From assembly GCA_902764915.1 (NCBI GenBank), contig CACWXY010000038.1:1-37221 (forward strand): a stretch of 37,221 bases of DNA. The letters run 5' to 3'. Position numbers and translations under genes: made by a program. A model generated the notes under the pieces. It did not search any database, was not told the DNA's origin, and worked only from the letters and a program-made list of their open reading frames with translations. Positions 25,307 to 34,734 of the stretch are shown here, piece by piece (within the stretch, counting starts at the first letter, position 1; the number at the start of each line of letters is the position of its first letter). This stretch comes from an uncultured Eubacteriales bacterium (GTDB lineage Bacteria; Bacillota; Clostridia; Christensenellales; Aristaeellaceae).

Positions 25307-26290
25307 ATGGAGTATATCAATCTTAAGAACTCAGATCTAACCGTTTCCCGCTTCTGCATGGGCGGCTGTCCCATGGGCGGTTATGGCTGGGGAGAAGTAC
25401 ATGAAGAAGACTTTATCGACGCGATCCATACAGCGCTGGATTTAGGCGTGAATTTTTTCGACACGGCGGATACCTACGGCCTTGGCCAGTCAGAAAAAAC
25501 ACTCTCCAAGGGATTGGGCGCCGAACGCCAGAAGGTAATCATCCAAACTAAATTCGGCGTACGGGTTCAAAAAGGGAAAGGTACGCTGATCGACAACTCA
25601 CCGGCTTATCTTCAGAAAGCGCTGGAGAATTCTCTGCGCAGGTTGAATACAGATTATATTGACATTTATGTGGTGCATTATTGGGATCAGAAAACGCCCC
25701 CGGCGGATTTTGTAAATGAATTGGAAAAGCAAAAGCACGCCGGAAAAATCCGCTATTATGGTCTGTCCAATGCCAGGCCGGAAGTACTTGCGCTGTGCAG
25801 GCCGTTTATCGGGCAATTTGTAACATGCCAGCATGAGTTCTCACTCTGCTGCCGGCAGTGGGAAGCGGAAATTCGTCAAACCGTGGATATCATGGATGTG
25901 ACGCCGCTTACATGGGGCAGCTTGGGGCAAGGAATACTGTCCGGCAAATATGATGAAAACACAACTTTCGGAGAAAACGACAGACGCAGTCGGCAGATTT
26001 ACACGAATTTCCATGGTGAAAAGCTGAAAGACAACCTGCGCATCGTAAAAGAACTGAGGGAAGTAGCAGCGAATCATGAAAAAAGCTGTGCTGCCACCGC
26101 CGTTCGGTTTATCATGGATCTGTTTCCCATGGGTGTTCCCATCGTGGGGATCAAGAATGCAAAACAGCTCCGGGATATTGTATCTGCTCAGGATTGGCAT
26201 CTGGCCTTACGGGAAATGACACAGCTGAACAGGATTTCCCACGCAGGGGCAAGCACGTCCAAAGAAATGCCATGGCAAAAAGAAATATGA
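25307..26290 (+). CDS. Aldo/keto reductase
   Basis: The 327-residue protein matches NAD(P)H-dependent aldo/keto reductases with a TIM-barrel fold. The tetrad is complete: Asp52 and Tyr57 (FFDTADTYG), Lys82 (IIQTKFG) and His124 (YVVHYWD). The cofactor-binding end reads VPIVGIKNAKQLRDIV. It should reduce a carbonyl in the cytoplasm; the substrate is unknown. An AGAAAGG stretch serves as ribosome site. Around it lie the transferase remnant and a 340-base gene-free gap, so it may be an insertion in the EPS locus or may act on a sugar precursor. It has no overlap with its neighbours, unlike the glycosyltransferase genes. Confidence 0.88.
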   Translation: MEYINLKNSDLTVSRFCMGGCPMGGYGWGEVHEEDFIDAIHTALDLGVNFFDTADTYGLGQSEKTLSKGLGAERQKVIIQTKFGVRVQKGKGTLIDNSPAYLQKALENSLRRLNTDYIDIYVVHYWDQKTPPADFVNELEKQKHAGKIRYYGLSNARPEVLALCRPFIGQFVTCQHEFSLCCRQWEAEIRQTVDIMDVTPLTWGSLGQGILSGKYDENTTFGENDRRSRQIYTNFHGEKLKDNLRIVKELREVAANHEKSCAATAVRFIMDLFPMGVPIVGIKNAKQLRDIVSAQDWHLALREMTQLNRISHAGASTSKEMPWQKEI

Positions 26291-26633
26291 ATGCAATAAC
26301 CATTGATCCATCAGCAGAATAAAATACCAAAAGTAGCTCGTGCGACAAGCGAACGAATGGCCTGACTGATATGTCGGTATGGCATTGAAGTGGTGACTGT
26401 CTCTCTCGGCAGTCATGTCGGTTCTGTATTTCTCGTGGCGAATATTGTCGCCGTGCTGTATACGAACTCCGCAGTAGTGGAAGTATTGACCGGGATGAAG
26501 CATAAGAAGGTGTATCTTGCTTCTGTCGGTTTTGAAAACATTTTTGCTTCCAAAGCGGGCGACCAAAAGTAATTGTGAAAACAATCTGGGATGGATGTTC
26601 TGTCCATTGCTGGAAAAGTTACGAGGGAACTGA
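26291..26633. other. Gene-free gap inside the EPS locus
   Basis: No supported gene is seen. A 60-codon plus-strand frame (26390-26572) has a hydrophobic start but no ribosome site, and a minus-strand frame across the gap is not convincing. A six-pair hairpin (TGACTG with CAGTCA) lies near 26394-26415. The gap may hold remains of a lost gene. Confidence 0.5.
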
Positions 26634-27758
26634 ATGGCTAAAAAGATACTTATCACCTGCACGGATTCCATGATGAAGCAGTTTCTGGAACCGCATGTGA
26701 TTCATCTGCTCAAGAGCGGCTGTACTGTAGATGTCGCCTGTTCTGAAGTGCTGAATCGGTTTTCTGAAGTATCCAAAGACTTGAAAGGGCGTGTGAAGCT
26801 GTACAAACTGAGCATGCAGCGCAGTCCTTTTGACCGGTCCAATCTAAAAGGCTATAAAGAAGTAAAAGATATTATTGACCAGGGAAACTACGATATCATT
26901 TGGACCAACGAACCAGTCATGGGCATGCTGACCCGTCTGGCAGCTCGGAAAGCCCGGAAGCGTAGTGCCCAGGTTATTTATATGGCACACGGATTTCATT
27001 TTTATCAAGGCGCTCCGAGAAAAAACTGGATGGTTTATTACCCCATTGAAAAGTGGATGGTCCGCTATACGGATAAGCTGATCACAATTAACAAGGAAGA
27101 TTACCAATTCGCGCAAAAACACTTTTCCTGCCCGGTGTTTCATATCCATGGTATCGGCGCGAATACGGAAAAATATCATCCCATCAGTCTGGAAGAACAG
27201 CGACAGCGCCGAAAAGAATTGGGCTTTGATGGCCCCATTATTCTGAATGTAGGCGAGCTGAATCCCAATAAAAATCAGAAAACAGCCATTTTGGCTTTCA
27301 AAGAAGTTTTGAAGCAGTATCCCAATGCCAAGCTCCTGATCGCCGGAAAGGGCGAAGAAAGGGACGCCCTGGAACGACTGGTCAGTACAGAAGGTCTAAC
27401 CGGAAAAGTCGTTTTTCTTGGGTATACCCTGGAATTGGAAAAATACATGCAGATATGTGATGCAGAAATCTCGTGCAGCTACCGGGAAGGGATGCCCCTG
27501 AATGTAATCGAGGCCATGCTCTGTGGCAAGCCTGTGGTAGCCTCTCATAACCGGGGCCATGATGAACTGGTTCAGGGCGGCATGAATGGTTATCTGGTTG
27601 GCGCTGACCATGTGGAAGACTACGCAAATAGAATTTGCGAAGTAATAGGTTCAGGACAATCTTTTGCCAAAGCTGCAATGCAATGTGCCAAATTGTATAC
27701 AGACCAGCAAGTCAGAAATGAATTGACCGCTATCTTGCTCGAGAAGGAGCAAAAATGA
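26634..27758 (+). CDS. Glycosyltransferase family 4 (EpsD-like)
   Basis: The 374-residue protein has the GT-B architecture of GT4 retaining transferases. The N-terminal acceptor domain includes VIYMAHGFHFYQGAP; the C-terminal nucleotide-sugar domain has ILNVGELNPNKNQKTAI (about 203-219), LLIAGKGEERDAL and the E-x7-E region SCSYREGMPLNVIEAM. Its N-terminal domain resembles EpsD-type enzymes of EPS operons. It lacks membrane helices but probably works at the inner membrane face on lipid-linked sugar. GAGGGAACTGA precedes the ATG. Its stop overlaps the next start (ATGA), and it opens the tightly packed glycosyltransferase block. Confidence 0.9.
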   Translation: MAKKILITCTDSMMKQFLEPHVIHLLKSGCTVDVACSEVLNRFSEVSKDLKGRVKLYKLSMQRSPFDRSNLKGYKEVKDIIDQGNYDIIWTNEPVMGMLTRLAARKARKRSAQVIYMAHGFHFYQGAPRKNWMVYYPIEKWMVRYTDKLITINKEDYQFAQKHFSCPVFHIHGIGANTEKYHPISLEEQRQRRKELGFDGPIILNVGELNPNKNQKTAILAFKEVLKQYPNAKLLIAGKGEERDALERLVSTEGLTGKVVFLGYTLELEKYMQICDAEISCSYREGMPLNVIEAMLCGKPVVASHNRGHDELVQGGMNGYLVGADHVEDYANRICEVIGSGQSFAKAAMQCAKLYTDQQVRNELTAILLEKEQK

Positions 27759-28579
27759 CAGATCAGCCAAAAGTGTCTGTGATTATGGGCATTTATAACT
27801 GTGAAAAAACGCTTCCGCAGGCTATTGATTCCATTCTGGCGCAAACCTATCCCAACTGGGAATTGGTGATGTGCGACGATGGTTCAACGGATGGAACATA
27901 TGCTGTCGCCGAAAAGTACAGAAATCAATATCCAGAAAAGATCGTGCTGCTGAAAAATGAGCAGAACAGGAAGCTTTCCTATACGCTGAACCGCTGCCTG
28001 GAAGCAGCGACGGGTGAACTGATTGCCCGGATGGACGGAGATGACATGTCTCAGTCGGATCGGCTTCAGCGGCAAATAGATTATCTGCGTCAGCATCCGG
28101 AAATTCATTTGGTGGGAACCGGGATGTGCTGCTTTGATAAAAACGGTTTTCACGGCATCATGCATCCCCCGGCCCAGCCCGTCAGCAAGAGCCTGATCAA
28201 CGACACTCCATTTTTTCATGCGACCATTCTGACTTATAAGTCTGTTTATCAAGCCGTGGGTGGGTACTGCTTAAAAAAGCGTGCCGAAAGAGTAGAAGAT
28301 ATTGATTTGTGGTTTCGCTTCTTTGCGAATCATTTTGTCGGAACAAATTTGGATGAACCGCTTTATTATGTCAGGGAGGATTTTGACGCAGTTCGGCGAA
28401 GAACGCTGCAGGCCAGACTCCATTCCATTAAAACCAGAGCGGTCGGATATAGGCTGTTAGGTTTTCCCTGGTATTGGCTGATTAAACCAGGCTTCATTCT
28501 GTTTATCAAAGGCCTTGTGCCACCACGCATCACTGCGCTCATTCGAAAAACGAAAGCAAAACGGAGGAATATGATATAA
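27755..28579 (+). CDS. Glycosyltransferase family 2 (EpsE-like)
   Basis: A GT-A fold transferase of 274 residues. The nucleotide-binding DDGSTD is at 41-46 and the metal-binding motif MDGDD at 93-97. EDIDLWFRF near 188-196 supplies the likely catalytic ED. The hydrophobic, basic C terminus (WYWLIKPGFILFIKGLVPP) may sit on the membrane. The short length and C-terminal region recall EpsE-type enzymes. It starts within the stop of the preceding GT4 gene and is followed one base later by the polymerase gene. It should add one sugar to the growing repeat unit. Confidence 0.9.
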   Translation: MTDQPKVSVIMGIYNCEKTLPQAIDSILAQTYPNWELVMCDDGSTDGTYAVAEKYRNQYPEKIVLLKNEQNRKLSYTLNRCLEAATGELIARMDGDDMSQSDRLQRQIDYLRQHPEIHLVGTGMCCFDKNGFHGIMHPPAQPVSKSLINDTPFFHATILTYKSVYQAVGGYCLKKRAERVEDIDLWFRFFANHFVGTNLDEPLYYVREDFDAVRRRTLQARLHSIKTRAVGYRLLGFPWYWLIKPGFILFIKGLVPPRITALIRKTKAKRRNMI

Positions 28580-28580
28580 G

Positions 28581-29654
28581 ATGTCGCCTGTCTATTTCGT
28601 CGTGCTGATTACGGTGATAGTCATGGGACATTTGGCTGAAGTAAATCCAAAAGCTGTTCTCTTATCGAATCGCAGAATCGTGGTTCGCCCGGATACAGGC
28701 GCGGTTCTCATTCTGTCATTGACGCTTATCATTGTTTCCGGTTTGCGGTATCGTGTGGGAACGGATTATATGGCTTATTACCGCAATCGTGTAATGGATT
28801 GGCAGGTTGTATGGAACAGCTTAATCACGTTTAAAGAGCCTGGCATTAAACTATTAAGCTTCTTATCCCACGCTGTCATAGATGACGGCGCAAGCCTTAT
28901 TTTTCTTTCAGCGCTGATTACCGTCGGATTATACTGCTGGACGATTTACCGCTATCACGCCATGTACCTGATCAGCATGCTGCTGTATCTCTTCCTGGGG
29001 GACTGGCAGGGAAGCTTTAATGGTGTTCGTCAATATCTTGCTGCAGCAATTTTGTTTGCGGGGCATCGATTTATCTTGGACAGAAAGTACTGGCAGTACT
29101 GCCTTGTGGTTTTTGTTGCATCCCTGTTCCATACCACAGCACTCGTAATGATTCTTCCCTGTTTTTTATTTAACAGAGAACCGGATGTCACGCAGTTGGT
29201 ATTGCTGACAGTAGGCGCCGTGGTGATGCGTTTTTCATATGGTGTTATTTTTCAATTGATCGGAGCCTATAAAGGCACTGTCATGAATGTGGAAGGTGAC
29301 ACATATTTAACGAATGATGTAAATATCCTAAGGATCCTGGTTGCTTTTATTCCAGTAGCAATCTATTTTTTCTTTTGTAATAAAGAAAGACACACAGAGG
29401 AGCAGAATTTCTATATCAATGCCACTTTCTTTAACGCTTTTTCCATGCTGGCTGGGATGGGTAGCACCTATCTGGCCAGGATCGGGATATATACAAGCGC
29501 GGCAGTAAGTATTGGGTACGGCTTTCTTCTCCAATTGATCGATGACGAACAGACAAAAAAAACCGTCGCATTCGTCTCAATGACAGTTTATTTGCTCTAC
29601 TGGCTCTATTCACTGCAGGGGGCAAGTATCAGGAATTTCCAGTGGGTATTCTAG
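28581..29654 (+). CDS. EpsG-like polysaccharide polymerase
   Basis: The 357-residue protein is almost wholly membrane-embedded, with about nine or ten helices (for example VYFVVLITVIVMG, VLILSLTLIIVSG, LVVFVASLFHTTALVMIL). The block SGLRYRVGTDYMAYYRN, with FNGVRQYLAAAILF and SLFHTTALV, is the signature of the EpsG family, which acts as Wzy-type polymerase. It would join repeat units at the outer membrane face. Only one base separates it from the GT2 upstream, and its end overlaps the open frame of the next gene. No flippase gene is seen in the window. Confidence 0.88.
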   Translation: MSPVYFVVLITVIVMGHLAEVNPKAVLLSNRRIVVRPDTGAVLILSLTLIIVSGLRYRVGTDYMAYYRNRVMDWQVVWNSLITFKEPGIKLLSFLSHAVIDDGASLIFLSALITVGLYCWTIYRYHAMYLISMLLYLFLGDWQGSFNGVRQYLAAAILFAGHRFILDRKYWQYCLVVFVASLFHTTALVMILPCFLFNREPDVTQLVLLTVGAVVMRFSYGVIFQLIGAYKGTVMNVEGDTYLTNDVNILRILVAFIPVAIYFFFCNKERHTEEQNFYINATFFNAFSMLAGMGSTYLARIGIYTSAAVSIGYGFLLQLIDDEQTKKTVAFVSMTVYLLYWLYSLQGASIRNFQWVF

Positions 29655-29707
29655 CAAGAATTAACTCGTCCAAAAACTGCCAATCATCTATGACTGGAGA
29701 AGATGAT

Positions 29708-30433
29708 ATGATACCGAAAATAATCCACTATTGCTGGTTTGGCGGGAAGCCTTTACCACGTTCTGCGTTAGAGTGCATCAATAGCTGGCAAAAGTTTTTC
29801 CCAAACTATGAAGTCAGAGAATGGAACGAGTCCAATTATAATGTGCGAAAAATACCATACATCGCGGAAGCCTATGATGCAGGGAAGTTTGCGTTTGTCA
29901 GTGATTACGCTCGTTTCGATATTCTATATCAGTATGGTGGTGTGTATTTTGATACAGATGTAGAAGTAATCAAATCATTTGATGATATTCTGGGAAGCGG
30001 CGCATTTATGGGGTGTGAGACTGATGGAGGGGAGAAAGGTATTCAAATCGCTCCAGGGCTGGGAATTGCAGCCGATCCTGGCTTGGATATATATAAGAAT
30101 ATTCTTGACTATTTCAGCACACAGCATTTTATAAATGCGGACGGCTCAATGAACATGGAAACTGTCGTAAAAAAGACAACAAAGGTTTTGCTCGCCCATG
30201 GATTGAAGAATATAAAAGGTATACAGAAACTGAAGAAAATCACAATCTATCCCAGGGATTATTTCAATCCACTCCAAGACAGTACGGGCGTTCTGACGCT
30301 TACGAAGAATACTCATTCCATACACTGGTATGCCAAATCGTGGATCGCCCCCAAAGCAAGACTTAGGAGCAAGCTGACGCGTCCCTTTCATAGAATATTC
30401 GGAGAGGATTGTTTCAAAAAATATAAAAAATGA
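29708..30433 (+). CDS. DXD-containing glycosyltransferase (GT32/capsular type)
   Basis: The start at 29708 is chosen because GGAGAAG lies seven bases upstream and the family N terminus MIPKIIHYCWFGG follows directly; an ATG at 29690 and an upstream extension look unnatural. The 241-residue protein has SDYARFDILYQYGGVYFDTD (65-84) with the metal-binding DTD at 82-84, typical of the Gly_transf_sug (Och1-like, GT32) family. It probably transfers a hexose or galactose-like sugar in the cytoplasm. Its stop overlaps the next start (ATGA). Confidence 0.85.
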   Translation: MIPKIIHYCWFGGKPLPRSALECINSWQKFFPNYEVREWNESNYNVRKIPYIAEAYDAGKFAFVSDYARFDILYQYGGVYFDTDVEVIKSFDDILGSGAFMGCETDGGEKGIQIAPGLGIAADPGLDIYKNILDYFSTQHFINADGSMNMETVVKKTTKVLLAHGLKNIKGIQKLKKITIYPRDYFNPLQDSTGVLTLTKNTHSIHWYAKSWIAPKARLRSKLTRPFHRIFGEDCFKKYKK

Positions 30434-31626
30434 GCAGAAAACGAATCATCATCATTTCACACGCGCTTCAACTCGGTGGTGCAGAAAGAAGCCTAATCGG
30501 ATTGTTGTGGGCGTTGAGAGATCCCGAATATACAGTCGACCTCTTTCTGCTTCGTCATGAAGGAGAATTGATGCATATGATCCCTCCGCATGTGAATCTG
30601 CTTCCTGAAATTCCAGCTTATACTGTTTTGGCACAGCCGATGGTAAAAACGCTGAAAGAAGGGCATCTTCTTCTCACCTTTGCAAGATTATGGGGAAAAA
30701 GAAAAGCTGTAAAATTTGTGCGCAAACAACATCTTGGGGAAAATGGAGTGGCACTTGAATACAGCCATAGATACACGCATTGTCTAATGCCTCCCATTCA
30801 GCCTAAAATCAATTACCACGCTGCCATCAGCTTTCTTACACCGCATTATATCGTTGGAAAGAATGTAAAGGCAGATAAAAAAATATGTTGGATACATACT
30901 GATTACAGCAATGTGGCCATTGATAAGAAATCCGAATTCAAAATGTGGAGTCAATTTGATCATATCGTGGCAATCTCTGAAGCAGCAAAGAAGAGCTTCA
31001 TTTCCATTTTCCCGCAGTTATCAGAACGCGTAACAGTTATTGAGAATATTCTTCCACAGCAATTCATACAGAAACAATCCGAGGAAAGAATAATACTTTC
31101 TGAAGGCAGTACCATTAACCTCCTTTCCATTGGTCGGTTTTCATATCCGAAGAACTTCGATAATGTTCCGGATATATGCAGACAGTTAGTAGAGGGCGGG
31201 TTGAAAGTAGTTTGGTATCTGATAGGGTATGGCCCAGACGAAGCTTTGATTCGGCAAGAAATCATCCGTACCGGAATGCAGGAACATGTAATAATCCTAG
31301 GGAAAAAAGATAACCCTTATCCTTATATTAAGGCGTGCGATTTATATATTCAGCCCAGCAGGTATGAAGGAAAGAGTGTTTGTGTACGCGAGGCACAAAT
31401 GCTGTGCAAACCCGTTGTGATTACAAATTATGGCACTTCCCAAAGTCAACTGCAGAATGGTGTAGACGGAATAATTGTGCCAATGGATAACGAAGGCTGT
31501 GCTAGAGGAATCGCCTTTCTCCTAAAAGATCCTCAGAAAATGAAAGAACTGGAAAAAAACTGTTCGAAAAGGGATTATTCCAACGTCGCAGAGATTACTA
31601 AGATATACAGGATGATGAAATGCTGA
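30430..31626 (+). CDS. Glycosyltransferase family 4
   Basis: A GT-B enzyme of 398 residues. The N-terminal glycine motif is LQLGGAERSLIGLL (about 14-27). The C-terminal domain has LLSIGRFSYPKNFDNVPDIC, WYLIGYGPDEALI and DLYIQPSRYEGKSVCVREAQ, the last being the retaining E-x7-E type. Near the end NGVDGIIVPMDN is the usual GT4 donor-site segment. It starts inside the stop of the preceding gene and ends with a seven-base overlap into the next. It is clearly paralogous to the GT4 at 34735. Confidence 0.9.
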   Translation: MSRKRIIIISHALQLGGAERSLIGLLWALRDPEYTVDLFLLRHEGELMHMIPPHVNLLPEIPAYTVLAQPMVKTLKEGHLLLTFARLWGKRKAVKFVRKQHLGENGVALEYSHRYTHCLMPPIQPKINYHAAISFLTPHYIVGKNVKADKKICWIHTDYSNVAIDKKSEFKMWSQFDHIVAISEAAKKSFISIFPQLSERVTVIENILPQQFIQKQSEERIILSEGSTINLLSIGRFSYPKNFDNVPDICRQLVEGGLKVVWYLIGYGPDEALIRQEIIRTGMQEHVIILGKKDNPYPYIKACDLYIQPSRYEGKSVCVREAQMLCKPVVITNYGTSQSQLQNGVDGIIVPMDNEGCARGIAFLLKDPQKMKELEKNCSKRDYSNVAEITKIYRMMKC

Positions 31627-32726
31627 AGGTATATATAATTACGTGTCATGATGTATACAACGCCGGAGCAAGCCTGCAGGCCTATGCCTTGCAACACTTT
31701 TTGCAAAGTAGAGGAGCAGATGCATACATTATCGATTATAAGCCGGAATATTTGAGCTTCCATTATCGCCTTTGGCAGGTGCGCAATCCCAGATTCAATC
31801 ATCCGCTTTTGCGGGAAGCATATGTGCTAGCAAAGCTCCCGGGCAGGATATGGGCACTGTTCTCAGGAAAAAAGAGGAAGTATGATAAATTTCGAACATG
31901 CTATCTACGTTTGACAAAGCGCTACGAAACGTTTCAGGATCTGTGCGAAGATGCTCCGACTGGAGACTGTTATATTGCCGGAAGCGACCAGATCTGGAAT
32001 CCATTTTTTCCTAATGGGAAAGATCCAGCGTTCTTTCTTTGCTTTGCACCTCAATCAACCAGAAAACTCTCCTATGCGGCCAGTTTTGGAATTTCAGAAA
32101 TAAGTGATGTGGATATCGAGAGAATGCGACCATGGGTCAAAAAGCTAGACGCAGTTTCCGTGCGGGAAAAAACCGGCTTGAGAATACTCGATAAGATGGC
32201 TATTCCCGCGGTAAAAGTTTGCGATCCTGTTTTTTTGCTTGACCAAGAGGAATGGGAAAATATGCTCCATGGGCAAGAGATTTCTGCCGGCCACATTCTT
32301 CTGTATGACTTTGACAAAAATCCCGACATAGAAAAAATCGCAAACCATTTTTCTCACAAAACAAGGCGGCAGGTCTTCTCCATTCTTCCGACTGCAACAA
32401 TGAAGCTCTCCCCCATGAATCCTGGACCTTTAGAGTTTTTGGAACTCATCAAAAGTGCGGATATGGTTTTGACAAATTCTTATCACGCGGTTGCTTTTTC
32501 TTTGCTGTTTCAAAAAGAGTTTTACGCGTTTGCGCGAAAGGAACCCCTCAACAACCGGATTATTGGTCTACTCAAAGATGCTGATTTGGAAGATCGTTTT
32601 TTTGATAACCCGCAGAGTTTTCATGAAGCTCAACCAATTCAATGGGAATATGTGAAAAAAAGAATAGAAAAACAGAAAGAAACATCGGTGGCATTTTTGG
32701 ATAAAGAATGTTTGAATCGAAAATAG
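31620..32726 (+). CDS. Polysaccharide pyruvyltransferase family protein
   Basis: The 368-residue protein belongs to the family that adds pyruvate ketals to sugars of exopolysaccharides, usually from phosphoenolpyruvate, making the polymer acidic. Blocks seen are DVYNAGASLQAYALQHFL (about 11-28), AGSDQIWNPFF, RKLSYAASFG, VSVREKTGLRIL, VCDPVFLL and the C-terminal TNSYHAVAFSLLF. Membership is by these blocks; some members transfer other groups. The start overlaps the GT4 stop by seven bases. A 21-base gap precedes the next GT2. Confidence 0.88.
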   Translation: MLKVYIITCHDVYNAGASLQAYALQHFLQSRGADAYIIDYKPEYLSFHYRLWQVRNPRFNHPLLREAYVLAKLPGRIWALFSGKKRKYDKFRTCYLRLTKRYETFQDLCEDAPTGDCYIAGSDQIWNPFFPNGKDPAFFLCFAPQSTRKLSYAASFGISEISDVDIERMRPWVKKLDAVSVREKTGLRILDKMAIPAVKVCDPVFLLDQEEWENMLHGQEISAGHILLYDFDKNPDIEKIANHFSHKTRRQVFSILPTATMKLSPMNPGPLEFLELIKSADMVLTNSYHAVAFSLLFQKEFYAFARKEPLNNRIIGLLKDADLEDRFFDNPQSFHEAQPIQWEYVKKRIEKQKETSVAFLDKECLNRK

Positions 32727-32747
32727 CTGTTCGAGGAAGCAGATTCG

Positions 32748-33764
32748 ATGGTGATAGTAACCGTAATTGTTCCCGTTTATCAGGTTGAAAGGTATCTGGA
32801 ACGATGCATACAAAGTATTCAAAATCAAACTTTGCAGAATATTCAGATTATCTTGGTTGATGATGGATCAACGGATCGCTGTCCAGACATATGCGATAAA
32901 TACGCTAAACTGGATAAGCGCATTCTGGTAATCCACAAAAGAAACGGCGGCCTTTCTTCCGCAAGAAACGCTGGAATGCGCGTTGCATCTGGAAAGTATA
33001 TTTTTTTTGTAGATTCGGATGACTGGATCGACCCTGAAGCACTGATGGAATTGGTTGAGACAGCTGAAAAAACAGGGGCGGATTTTGTACGGTTTCGACC
33101 GATGACCGCAAATTGGCCGAAAAAACAAGATGGAAGCCTGGTTGATTTCGGAACCGAGAAGTGCCTGAGGGAAGGAATATACGATCGCAAATTGATAGAG
33201 GAGACGATTATTCCACATCTTTTTGCCACACCTCAGCTGCAGCTAGGCATCATTGTTGCAGCATGGCGCTCGTTATATCGCAGAGATTTCTTAGTTTCAA
33301 ATAGTCTCTTCTTTAAGGATGATATTCGTTATTCAGAAGATACCATTTTCAGTGCAAATGTGGTGATGAATTCACATCGATTTGTTTATCTTGACAGCCC
33401 GCGATATTATCATTATTACTACAATCCCGATTCAATTACAAAAGCTTACAGAGAAGATAGATGGGAGAATTATAAGCGATTAATGGCTTATTTTGATCAG
33501 GACTTTTCCTGCTTGAAAGGATATGATTTTCATGATCAATTATGCCTGCAGAAGCTCTACTGTATAGGTAATGCCGTAGCGGAGTGTAAAAGAATTCGGG
33601 ATAGAAAAAAAAGAATGGAAAAGCTAAAAACAATCATCTTTGATTCAGTAACAAGGGAGGCTTGCAAACATTTAAATATGTTGCAGGTCGGCTGGAAAAC
33701 GAGTGTAATATTCAAATTGATAAAATGGAAAGCCTTTCGCATAATTGCACTGATTCAGCATTAA
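32748..33764 (+). CDS. Glycosyltransferase family 2
   Basis: A 338-residue GT-A transferase. VTVIVPVYQVERYL opens the nucleotide-binding fold, DDGSTD is at 38-43, the NGGLSSARNAG block at 66-76, and the metal-binding VDSDDW at 88-93. YSEDTIF in the middle gives the likely catalytic ED. The C terminus is basic and partly amphipathic, consistent with a role at the membrane. GAGGAAG lies upstream of the start. The next transferase gene follows after 17 bases or overlaps, depending on its start. Confidence 0.9.
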   Translation: MVIVTVIVPVYQVERYLERCIQSIQNQTLQNIQIILVDDGSTDRCPDICDKYAKLDKRILVIHKRNGGLSSARNAGMRVASGKYIFFVDSDDWIDPEALMELVETAEKTGADFVRFRPMTANWPKKQDGSLVDFGTEKCLREGIYDRKLIEETIIPHLFATPQLQLGIIVAAWRSLYRRDFLVSNSLFFKDDIRYSEDTIFSANVVMNSHRFVYLDSPRYYHYYYNPDSITKAYREDRWENYKRLMAYFDQDFSCLKGYDFHDQLCLQKLYCIGNAVAECKRIRDRKKRMEKLKTIIFDSVTREACKHLNMLQVGWKTSVIFKLIKWKAFRIIALIQH

Positions 33765-33781
33765 CGAAATCAATAAAAACG

Positions 33782-34732
33782 ATGGTCAGCATCATTATCC
33801 CGGTTTACAATCTGGAGTCTACAATTGCCGGATGTCTGGACAGCGTCCTCGCTCAGACGTGGACAAATCTGGAAGTTCTGGTAATTGACGATGGCTCAAG
33901 GGATCAGAGCACCTCAATAATCGCTGAATATGCCCAAATAGACAAGCGCGTCCATTTGATTTCCCGTATGCATTCAGGAGTTTCGTCCACAAGAAATACA
34001 GGGATACAGAATGCGGATGGAGAATATCTGCTCTTTGTAGACGGAGATGATCAGATCGCGCCGGATATGGTTGAAAAATATGTTGCCGCATTCACAGAAA
34101 AAACCGACATTGTTCTGGGGGCAATCAAGATTCTAGAGACTGGAGCTCCTGAAATTGTCATGTCACCAGATCAGGGGATTTATTCCAGAAATGAATTTGT
34201 AAAGATAATGTGCAATGATACAAGAGGTTTATATGGCTTTGCAGCCGGAAAGATGTACAGACGCAGTCTAATCAATTGTCACCATCTGTTGTTTTCGGTG
34301 GATATGGATGCGCAGGAAGACTTATCTTTTGCACTATCCGCTTATGCAGTCGCTGAACAAATTCATTGTATACGTTATGCAGGTTACTTCTATTTTAGGG
34401 CACACACTCGAAGACTAGTACCGCCCACTTTCCTGATCCGAAATCAGATGAAGTTGTTTGATCTCGCTTCGACAGAAGGAATTAATACGGATGAAGTTGT
34501 TTCCAGGATCCATCAGCTGGTATTTGTTGCAGCATATCATGCCAAAGATTTAAGTAAAATAAACGATCTGATGAGAATTCCCGGACTGAAAAAATATCTG
34601 AGAATAAGAAATCATGAGTCGTGGGAAAAGCGGTTTGTGATTAGACAAGTGCTCTATGAAAGAGGAACAGTGATATCTTTCTATTTTCGCTGTCGGGCAT
34701 TTCTCAAAAAAGTTCTGGCAGGGAGGAAGTGA
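33782..34732 (+). CDS. Glycosyltransferase family 2
   Basis: The start at 33782 gives the family N terminus MVSIIIPVYNLESTI at once, but no ribosome site is visible before it. The frame is open upstream into the previous gene (ATG 33725 is an alternative), so translation may depend on coupling. The protein has DDGSRD at 36-41, HSGVSSTRNTG, and the metal-binding VDGDD at 86-90. MDAQEDLSFAL in the middle holds the likely catalytic ED. Length is about 316 residues, normal for this group. A GGGAGG near its end serves the next gene. Confidence 0.85.
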   Translation: MVSIIIPVYNLESTIAGCLDSVLAQTWTNLEVLVIDDGSRDQSTSIIAEYAQIDKRVHLISRMHSGVSSTRNTGIQNADGEYLLFVDGDDQIAPDMVEKYVAAFTEKTDIVLGAIKILETGAPEIVMSPDQGIYSRNEFVKIMCNDTRGLYGFAAGKMYRRSLINCHHLLFSVDMDAQEDLSFALSAYAVAEQIHCIRYAGYFYFRAHTRRLVPPTFLIRNQMKLFDLASTEGINTDEVVSRIHQLVFVAAYHAKDLSKINDLMRIPGLKKYLRIRNHESWEKRFVIRQVLYERGTVISFYFRCRAFLKKVLAGRK

Positions 34733-34734
34733 AA

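Noticed and set aside
26390..26572. 60-codon plus-strand frame in the EPS gap
   Set aside because: A hydrophobic start suggested a small membrane protein, but the GTG start lacks a ribosome site and the rest has no pattern.
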